Positions 56,811 through 64,000 of a DNA stretch of 64,000 bases are shown in pieces. This stretch comes from Phymatolithon calcareum. Lineage: Eukaryota; Rhodophyta; Florideophyceae; Hapalidiales. The stretch spans positions 2,356,001 through 2,420,000 of the forward strand of contig OZ345353.1 of assembly GCA_977006965.1 (NCBI GenBank), read 5' to 3'. The position numbers and the translations under genes were made by a program. The first letter of the stretch is position 1, and every line of letters begins with the position of its first letter. The notes beneath the pieces were generated by a model, which saw only the letters and a list, made by a program, of their open reading frames with translations, was not told the origin of the DNA and did no database searches.

Positions 56811-57278
56811 TGTTGACGGTTGTGGGAGGGAGAGGCAGAGCGGAGTGTCGATAATCAATGCCGACTGTTTTATACGCCTGTGATCGGAATGTCGTTGGTC
56901 GCGTGGCATTTTCCACAGGAATCAGATGCAGAATAGGACAAGTGTCCTACATCTTGAGGTACAAAATAATATTGTTTCATACGCAGGAATGTTTCGAAGG
57001 TTCTGACTGTCGGGTAGGGCCACTCTAGTCCGCCTCTAGCCATGTCTGGGTGGAGGGATCGTGAGTGGAAGGGGGTAACAAGTTTTGACAGAGGAGATTG
57101 AAGAGGACAGCGAAAAAGGTTTCAGTCAGACAAATGGAACCTTGCTGACGACAATATCATAGGTTGGAGAAGCGAACTTTGCTCCACATCGGTAGGGTGA
57201 GCTGGAGACGATTCCAATGAGAAATAACATTAAGTTGCTTTTAGTGTTACTAAAAGAAAATTAAAAATGATGGTAAAA
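56811..57278. other. Intergenic, 3' region of the Fanzor locus
   Basis: This stretch lies between the phosphorylase start and the Fanzor stop. It is downstream of the Fanzor ORF, where the guide (omega) RNA of such systems is normally encoded. I see a small hairpin at 57238-57256 and no gene or terminal inverted repeat. Confidence 0.4.
57238..57256 (-). other. Hairpin just after the Fanzor stop codon
   Basis: The sequence cttttagt-gtt-actaaaag forms an 8-bp stem with a 3-nt loop, 22 bp downstream of the Fanzor stop on the minus strand. It could be part of the transcript end or of a guide RNA; neither can be decided here. Confidence 0.45.
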
Positions 57279-60179
57279 CTAATCTGAAGCTGCTCGTTTC
57301 CGTTGGTGGTAGAGCGGACGGGGTAGCCCGAACAGTTGCTTAGCTCCACAAACGGCAATATTGACGGCTCCATTTACATCGCGGTCAACGCAGCTCACCG
57401 AGCAGTAGCTCTCGCCCGTCTCGTTGTTATTAACCCCGCCTCGTCGGCTTCTCGGGCAGCGAAACGCACGCGAACAAATCTGCTGTAGCTTTTCTCCACA
57501 ACCGCAACAACATTTTGACGTATTGTACTCATCCATTAGAACGACGGGAGCAATCAGGCCAATGGACCGCAGCAGCGCCTTGCGCGGACAAGGACCGCTT
57601 CTTCCGTGACTAAATGTTGCTTGTCCGAAGTACACGACCCTTTGTTTCTCCTTGTGTGTTTTCCAATTGTGCTTGCGCTTCTTCCTTCTCCTCTTCAACT
57701 CGTTCTTCTCCGCCTCCATCTTTGACTTGACTTCTTGATAATGCATACGCGATAAGTCTTGTTCATGCACAGGTTTCTTGCCGAAGACCGCCGTCGATGC
57801 CATACGATGCATTACTCGCTGTCTCGCTCTAAAGCGAGAAAATCGCTCGGATCTCCTCTGTATGGAACAAAGTTCGCGCACCATTACAGATAGGGTGTCG
57901 TACACGACATTGGCATATGCGGCACTCCCTCCAGGGTGCTTGAGAGATACTCGATCAAACTCCAGCAGCGCCTCAGTATACTCTTGCGACTGAGTTCTTC
58001 GCTTCTGCTCATACTTTTCCGCATGCAACGCTAGGCCTTCATGTCGGCATCAGACTGCCGTAAAAGAGTCGCAATCCTTGACGCGGAGTTTGCCACCTTC
58101 TCGTGCACCTTGGCTGGTTCCGGCAGGAAGAGTGACATCCGCGCGTGCTGTTACAAATATTTCAACCTGCCCCGGGTCCAATCCAATTATTTCGAAATTG
58201 GGGAGGCTCTTGTTCTCAGGAATTGGAACAGACTCTTTGAACACGCCTGCCGTGTCGCGAGGAATCTTCATCGCATCGAACAGCCCGTTGATCTTGGTAT
58301 AGCCTTGATTGACAAGCTGTTGAACACCGGGAGCAATTGCTCTGTTCCTCATTCCAGCCTCCTCAAACTCATCCACAGCCGTTGTAAGCAGAACTTTGAC
58401 TTGCAGGCCATCCTTCTTGATGCTATTGACGAGATAGGGAATAGGCGTGTCCGGGTCTTGTATCTTAGCATTGTACTGCTCGGATGTTAACGTAATGTCG
58501 CCAAACAACTTGTCTTTCGTGCAGAAGTGAATGCTGGTCTGCATTTTGTTCGGTAGACGTAGAATCTTTCGCTTTTTGCGCCGGGAATCTGGAATATTCG
58601 CATCATGCACGGGATGGCAGCCACTTGGTCGAGCAATGCGTTGTCGAGTGTGAAAGTCAAACACGGCCGCATAATATATACTCCTCTTTGACGGGTTGGT
58701 TATGGGAGCTTCATGGTGGATATCTTGGTTGCAGCGCTTGACTAGCTCACGGAAACCGTGTTCATCGTACGTGACAAATGCTGGTTGAAGTTTGAACTCT
58801 GGTAAGAGAGTGAAAGAATCTGGAACGGTCTCAACACCCGGCTGCACCATTCGATCCCATTCCGCTTTTCGAGCTTGCTTAACATCGGAAATGAGCTTCA
58901 GGGCATCCTGCCGCGTCATTTTTGCATTTGAAATGACCCAAGTGGGTGTTTGAAGGTGATGTAGCAGATGCTGTTGCCTTCTGAAGCCCTCCTTGGATTT
59001 CGAAAGCATGATCTCTGGTTGAAAAGCATTGACGTGCACGCACAAGACGGCTTTTAACTCTCGTATGGGTGCGTCTGTTTGGCGCATTTCACTGAGAATA
59101 ACAAGGACCTTGTTCAAATTACTTCTCACTCGGTACCAGAAGAGTTCTGTTCCTTTCTCAGGATTCGGCACCCTCTTCGGAGCCTTCTCCAGCTCATCAG
59201 GCGTTAGCGGCTGCCGGAGAGGAGCAAACTGTTCTCGGCACTGTTCGAAAACGGTCATGACACCGTCTTTCCAGTTTGACAAGGTGTACTTATTCCCGAC
59301 GCGCCCTCGCTCTCTGTCACAAAATTCTTTAATGCTTGACTCGCCATGAGATTCCGAATCATGCGAGCAAGCGTAGAACAGAACTTTGGCCATGGACTCG
59401 AGGTTCTTGAGAAGCACGGTGCGATGAGAAGAGTGGAGGGGAACAATGTCATCCCAAAGTGCAATTTCGAGTCTACAAGTCAGGTGTTCCGTTGCACGGG
59501 ACCAGAAATTCCCAGACACCATTTGATTAATTGAGACCTTGAGTTCCTGGCACATAGCGTATCGTGCCCGGCCTGGAAAGTCTTTGACAACATCTTGTAC
59601 ATCTTCCGGCAACGGATGATTGACGAGGTATTGGGTGAGGTGTGGGTCTTTGATTATCCCCGTTTTTGGGTGGAAATCCGAACCTGAGAACCTGGTGAAA
59701 AGTTGGGCGAGAAACTTGTCGGAAAAGATGTTGGGATTCCTCAGGTTATCGTCTGCAAGGCAGTTTAAATACGCGCGGGCATCATTACTGATCCGATGTA
59801 GTATTACATCACGTGCTGTTTCCCCCAGATCCCTCCGGATCGTAGCATCCACAGACGTAGTAATCGTCCTGCCTCGAATAATGATGGGCTTTCTTCGTCT
59901 TGCTACGGCGGTGAATTTCTTGAGCTCTTTACCCGCCCGAAATTTGACCTTGACAGTGTCTTCAGGGCTTTCATCGCCCTGCTTCTTCCTTTTCTTGCGG
60001 CTAGGTGCGGGTGCCAGATCATGGACTGCGGTGTAACACCGCCGTGCAGCTTCGAAGGAAAACCCAAGACGCAAGAGGAGCAACACCGCCGGTGTTGCTC
60101 CTCTTGCGTCTTGGGTTTTCCTTCGAAGCTGCACGGCGCTCACCGCTCCACTGTCCGGAAACGAAATCGCTGTCGTCAT
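57279..60179 (-). CDS. Fanzor1-like RNA-guided nuclease (TnpB homolog), broken by one in-frame TGA
   Basis: This is a 966-codon frame from ATG at 60179 with a single TGA at 58050-58052. Without it the product would be about 965 residues, in the large (Fanzor1) class. The RuvC-I block IIGLDPGQVEIFV has its Asp at residue 668, before the TGA. After it come YFGQATFSHGRSGPCPRKA, the alternative catalytic glutamate in VLMDEYNTSK (about 57529), a four-cysteine ribbon (CCCGCG, then CPRS, then YCSVSC) and RuvC-III VDRDVNGAVNIA (about 57379). This rearranged glutamate within EYxTSK is a Fanzor feature, as against TnpB. The N-terminal 600 residues are basic and contain no other domain I recognise. Fanzor enzymes cut DNA under an omega RNA. 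Split translation, readthrough or a dead gene are all possible. Confidence 0.85.
60040..60138. repeat. 48-bp perfect inverted repeat in the Fanzor 5' end
   Basis: The arms 60040-60087 and 60091-60138 are exact reverse complements around a 3-nt loop. On the minus strand they lie in codons 14-46 of the Fanzor frame. The arms begin cgccgtgcagcttcgaagg. Nothing like this is expected from coding sequence alone. Confidence 0.9.
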
Positions 60180-62051
60180 CGTTATCCTGCATGATTCACG
60201 GATTCATATTGAGCTCGGCGTCGCGGACAGTAATGGTGTCGCCCGACGGTGTGCGCCTGGAGAAAGCGGTTCGAAGTCTTCGCGGTATGTCGTTGTAATT
60301 TCTCCACGGTGCAGTTTGAAGGTCTCATCCTCGCTGAGCCCATGGTTGCGGGTATGAAACGCATCGGTACAGCCGCAACTGTACGTCAGCGGACAGTTTC
60401 GGTTCACGATTCCATCTCATCTGCTCGATTAAAAGTGGCGGAAGACGTATCAAAAGCGCATACGATTGTGGACACATGACACTTTTGAGAATAAATTTGT
60501 TGTACGACGTGGACCGCAATCAAATCCCTTATTGTCGCGCCCACTGTTATGTCGCTGTCCGGCCGCTTTTTCCTCTCGGGACTGTACGCCGCACAACTTG
60601 TATCGCCATACTCATGCTGCTCGTAGTACATGATCTGTTGGACCATACGGCCACGCTTTCGTGTGCAAGCAAATGAACAGAAATATAATTTCGAAACCAC
60701 TACGATAGAAGAGTCGCGCGATCGTTTCCATGGATCGTGTTAGTACTTCATGGTCCTTATTGTGCGCTGCGTCCACCGTTCTCAACGTTCCCTATACTAC
60801 AGTAGTTCTTGGCGTTCTCTCTTTTGTAAAACTGTTCCGCAGTGCTGTACTGTGCAATGCCATTGCACTTGGTTCGGGACGAAAAATTTATGTATCTGCT
60901 GAAAAAAAGCAGTCAGCTCAAAATCTGCCAAAGGTTAATAGGCTCTGTTTTGACTGTCGTTCAGGCGTGTGGTAACTGCAGATTGCGCACAGGCGTAGGA
61001 GCGGTGATCCGAGAAAAGTGGAATCGGCAGATTACATTCTTTCTTTCTTTCTTTATGCAGATTTCGAAGTTGTCCTAGAACAACTCCCCATCCTTACGGC
61101 TACAGTTAACTTTAACAGATACGAGTGGTATTTGATGTCACAACAGCTCTAAGTTGCACAAAGTGCAAAGCTTCGGGGAGCTTAACATCTAAATCTCTAC
61201 GCAGCCAATCTTCAGCCGTCGTCCTTCAAAGGGATCACCCAGGTTGGAAACCATTTAGGATGCTCACGGTAGCTGGTCATCTCGTTACCTTCTTTCATCT
61301 CCATCTGTTCTCTCTCCCAGCTTCCTTGAGCAATGCGGCACACCACTTAGGGCGGAATCCATGCTCTACCAAACTATCAGAAGGTGATAGTCTTCTCCCA
61401 TGGGGAGGCCGGAGCACAGCTCTTGCCATTTCAAAAAACCCTGCATTGGAGCGGGGGGGAAATTGATCGACATTGTGAGGTTTTTCAATGCTGAAGCACG
61501 TGAAGAACTCGTTCTCAGCGTTGAGAACATCCATGTGTCGGGGAATTTTTCTGAATAAAGTAGACTCACATTTTCATGCTGTACCAACCAAACTCAGATG
61601 ATGTCAGTTCCTTTTTATTGTCAACTTGAGCGACTGTGAGAATAACTTCTCACCTCTGCTTCCGATTCCACGCCTTGAATAAGTCGAGACTCGTCTGCGA
61701 AATGGTTCCATGGACGGGGACAAGCATTCTTTTGCGTCGAGGAGGGATATCTTTAGGCGTCTTAAAGTTTGAGTCGACAACAGATAGGCCCTATTTTGGC
61801 CATTTTAGAAATCCGTTAGAGGTCGGAGATGGGCACGAATATTACTCTACGGTCCGGAGTGAAACGATGGGGCGACCAAAGCTTATCGAATTCATTATTT
61901 ATCACCGTCAGGTTAACGCAGCAGGAGGTTGCAGGGGAAGCCACTGTAGCTGTTTTCCTTCCGCCAACTTGACGTGCTGCAGAGAAAGTGCACTGTGACC
62001 TTGTAGTGGAATGGATTCCATTCATTCATTTTGCCTTTTCCCCTCATGGGG
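60180..62051. other. Long stretch without a recognised gene
   Basis: Upstream of the Fanzor ORF. ORFs of 60-113 codons occur on both strands but none has a recognisable domain. No clear terminal inverted repeat of a transposon carrying the Fanzor is visible. The part nearest 60180 would hold its promoter or any missed 5' exon. Confidence 0.4.
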
Positions 62052-62345
62052 CTAGCAGCAGCTCAAGGGCCTAAGTTTCTTCCATTCTATCCTATCGTTT
62101 GCGAGTTTGACTTTGGCTTTCACGTCTCGTCCAGGTACGTCACCAAAGATTGATTCTGGCATTGGTCTGAGGCATTGTAGCAGCACCTGGCGGACCAGGC
62201 GGCGCTCATCCATTCTAAGAATTTGTTCAAGCCAGTTCCATCGTAGGTCTCTGGCCCGCATTACCACGTCGATGGTGAGTGTCCTGGCTTCGTCGGCTAA
62301 TGGTCTCTCCGCTGTTCTCGATAGGATCTTAGCACCTGTGAACTA
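62052..62345 (-). pseudogene. LINE ORF2 tail fragment
   Basis: The minus-strand frame reads ILSRTAERPLADEAR, then ARDLRWNWLEQILRMDERRL and DRIEWKKLRPL. This is the conserved region after the RT domain in non-LTR elements (DEAR...RWxWLxxILRM pattern). It is related to the frameshifted fragment at 41917-42115. No RT core is nearby. Confidence 0.6.
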
Positions 62346-62988
62346 CAGTAGTGGAATGGATGCCCATTCCATGTTCCGATGATTCGGATCATTGCATAGA
62401 ATCAACAGCCAGCGATGGTGAGCTGCAAAGCGCAGCCACTCTTCCGCTAAGTAATTCTTCTTGGCGCACAATTGGTACAGGGCCACAGGGTACGTACTGT
62501 ATGATAATCGATGTCGCAAACTCATTGGGACGGCGTTGAGGGGCGCCGTGTGAGGTGTACAGGCCAAGTTGCCCGCATCATTGGAATCTCAACTGTAAGC
62601 ACGAAGGTGCCAAAGGTCAGCGTGGCTGAGCTGGAGTGCTGACTTGGCCTTCTGCATCTTGCTGCGCCTACCGCAAACCGTTTCCGAACAGCCGTCTATG
62701 AGCAACAGACGTGAGGCGCATGACCTTGAACGCCAAGAAAAAGCCTCACCTGAGGAGTGCGCCTGAAGTGAATCTAAGAAACAATTCTGTAGATTTTATT
62801 CGTAAGATTCAATCAACGAAATCCTCTCGTAAAGAACGTTGCATCAATACAACGTGGCCTATCACCTCACGAGAATTCCCTTTCGTAATCCGTTAACATG
62901 TAGAGATTTCTATCCCCATCACAACCCTACTGTACTGTACCTCCCCACTGTTTCCCTCTGTGCCAACCCTGCAACGTCCGGCACCGCG
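62346..62988. other. Intergenic upstream of the ankyrin-RCC1 gene
   Basis: No recognisable gene. The frame at 62343-62567 (minus) may be more LINE-derived sequence but shows no diagnostic motif. Confidence 0.4.
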
Positions 62989-64000
62989 ATGCCGTCGCCC
63001 GCGGCCGGCAATAACAGCAATAATGGCACCCACTTACGCGCGCATCGCCTACTGCGTCGCCAGGCCTACATCGCCCTCGCCGCACATCTGCGCGCTTGCG
63101 GTCGCGCCGAGCTCCTCGCGCGCGAAAAGCGCCATGCAGGTGGCTCCGCGCTGCACGTCGCGGCCGCACTGGCACCGACCGCTGTGCTGCGCGCCATACT
63201 AAGCGCTGCAGGCACGGGAGCGTCAGCGCTCGAGACGCGCGATGGAGAGTCTGGATGGACCGCGCTACATTGCGCAATGCATGCCGGACGCGTTTCCTCC
63301 GCGCTAGCGCTACTCGTCGCCGGGGCAGTCCGCGCTCCGACAGACGCGGACATGCGCATCCCGGCGGACTTGTATGCGCTACGCTGGGCGCCACATGGCG
63401 GCGTTGTGCAAAAACCTGAGAGTGCAGATTCTCCGGCAGCGCCGTGTGAGGCGTGGGCGTGGGGTAGTAACACCATTCACCAGATCGGAGGGCCTAGTCG
63501 AAGTCGAGCGGGTGCGGCTCGTGCCGTTGCGCGCGCGGTCTCTGCAGCCACTGGTCAACGGCACTCGCTCTACGTGCTTGCTGATGGAAGCGTGTCCGCC
63601 GTGGGCGGAGGAGCACGCGGCGTGCTTGGGCTTGGTGATGAGCGGCCACGGGCGGGCTTGGAGGTTGTGACCGCGCTGCGTGATGTGCATGTTGTGGCGA
63701 TTGCCTGCAGTGCGCAGCGCTCGGCCGCGGTTTCTGCTAGTGGTGACCTTTATGTTTGGGGCGCACCACAGGGCTCAGAGCCCGTATTGCTCCCGCACAA
63801 GGTGGCACGGGGCGGGATCCGCTCTGTGCGCATCGTGCAGGTCGCGCTGAGCGACCATTTTTGGATTGCGCTGGACGACAGCGGTGGAGTTTGGGGACAG
63901 GGTACTAACTTGGAGGGCGAACTTGCCATGGATGAGACCAGGGGAGAAGTGGACATCCCCAAGAAAATTACCGCGTTGTCGGACAAGAAGGTCGAATTTG
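62989..64000 (+). CDS. Ankyrin-RCC1 repeat protein, 5' part
   Basis: An open frame starts at an ATG at 62989 (MPSPAAGNN) and runs off the window with no stop, so at least 337 residues are coded. Ankyrin repeats come first (GGSALHVAAALA, then SGWTALHCAMHAGRVSSALALLVAGA). RCC1 repeats follow (AWAWGSNTIHQIGG, then LYVLADGSVSAVGGGARGVLGLG, then DLYVWGAPQGSEPVLLP). This order is that of IBTK-type proteins, which carry BTB domains further on; whether this one does cannot be seen. The gene is GC-rich compared with its surroundings. Confidence 0.8.
   Translation, partial: MPSPAAGNNSNNGTHLRAHRLLRRQAYIALAAHLRACGRAELLAREKRHAGGSALHVAAALAPTAVLRAILSAAGTGASALETRDGESGWTALHCAMHAGRVSSALALLVAGAVRAPTDADMRIPADLYALRWAPHGGVVQKPESADSPAAPCEAWAWGSNTIHQIGGPSRSRAGAARAVARAVSAATGQRHSLYVLADGSVSAVGGGARGVLGLGDERPRAGLEVVTALRDVHVVAIACSAQRSAAVSASGDLYVWGAPQGSEPVLLPHKVARGGIRSVRIVQVALSDHFWIALDDSGGVWGQGTNLEGELAMDETRGEVDIPKKITALSDKKVEF

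Noticed and set aside
57279-58028. A separate small TnpB-like gene
   Set aside because: The frame is the same as the upstream 709-codon ORF, the apparent start is TTG, and RuvC-I lies in the upstream part. It is the C-terminal half of one protein.
58050-58052. Selenocysteine at the TGA
   Set aside because: No selenoprotein of this family is known and I see no convincing SECIS structure in the 3' flank.
58041-58490. Plus-strand ORFs over the Fanzor, VPS11 and other genes
   Set aside because: They lie opposite well supported coding sequence and show no domain of their own.
57279-60179. Bacterial contamination as source of the Fanzor
   Set aside because: Length, the EYNTSK glutamate and the neighbouring intron-bearing genes all fit a eukaryotic locus.
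1-64000. CRISPR array or bacterial operons
   Set aside because: No regularly spaced short repeats with unique spacers exist; genes are monocistronic and several have spliceosomal introns.
1-64000. tRNA or rRNA genes
   Set aside because: I noticed no sequence with the expected conserved boxes or rRNA segments, though a proper scan was not possible by eye.

Overview
This window is nuclear DNA of a eukaryote, most likely a photosynthetic protist. Eight short GT-AG introns (57-113 nt, every donor starting GTA) can be placed in five conserved genes. The protein coded on the minus strand at 48812-49477 resembles the plastid/cyanobacterial DUF3119 family and begins with a signal-peptide-like segment ending in an ASAF-type motif. 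That motif is typical of algae with red-derived secondary plastids, so a stramenopile-like alga is my best guess; a red alga or another lineage is not excluded.

Left 40 kb: a rearranged array of a repeat unit of about 11 kb. The unit reads: left module, VPS11 pseudogene, truncated SDR pseudogene, non-coding module, a 359-aa chromodomain-like ORF on the minus strand, tail module. Unit A spans about 294-11212 and unit B about 21066-32351, both forward. Two large palindromes are built from the same material. P1 is centred near 18078. P2 is centred near 32325, and its right arm carries the only intact SDR gene (38937-39785). The array has collected datable insertions: two 5'-truncated LINEs with 12-bp and about 17-bp target duplications, a 1343-bp MULE with 82-bp terminal inverted repeats and a 10-bp target duplication, a 564-bp MITE-like composite with a 5-bp duplication, and a 30-bp perfect palindrome with a 7-bp duplication. 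In most cases another copy of the unit supplies the empty site.

Right 24 kb: a compact single-copy region. In order: aspartate aminotransferase (with a 10-nt microexon carrying the PLP lysine), a membrane protein of unknown function, a CPYC glutaredoxin, a zinc-type dehydrogenase-like protein, a METTL18/HPM1-like methyltransferase, NMNAT, the DUF3119-like plastid protein, a GLOD4-like glyoxalase-fold protein, a membrane-anchored NEM1/Dullard-type phosphatase, an NPPY methyltransferase, a ZNHIT3-like protein, an MTAP/PNP-family phosphorylase, a Fanzor protein, and the start of an ankyrin-RCC1 protein that runs off the window. Several neighbours are convergent with very small gaps.

The most interesting locus is 57279-60179 (minus strand): a Fanzor1-like homolog of TnpB, the eukaryotic RNA-guided nuclease family. 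It is a continuous reading frame broken by one in-frame TGA between the RuvC-I aspartate and the RuvC-II/zinc-ribbon/RuvC-III part, and it has a 48-bp perfect inverted repeat inside its 5' coding end.
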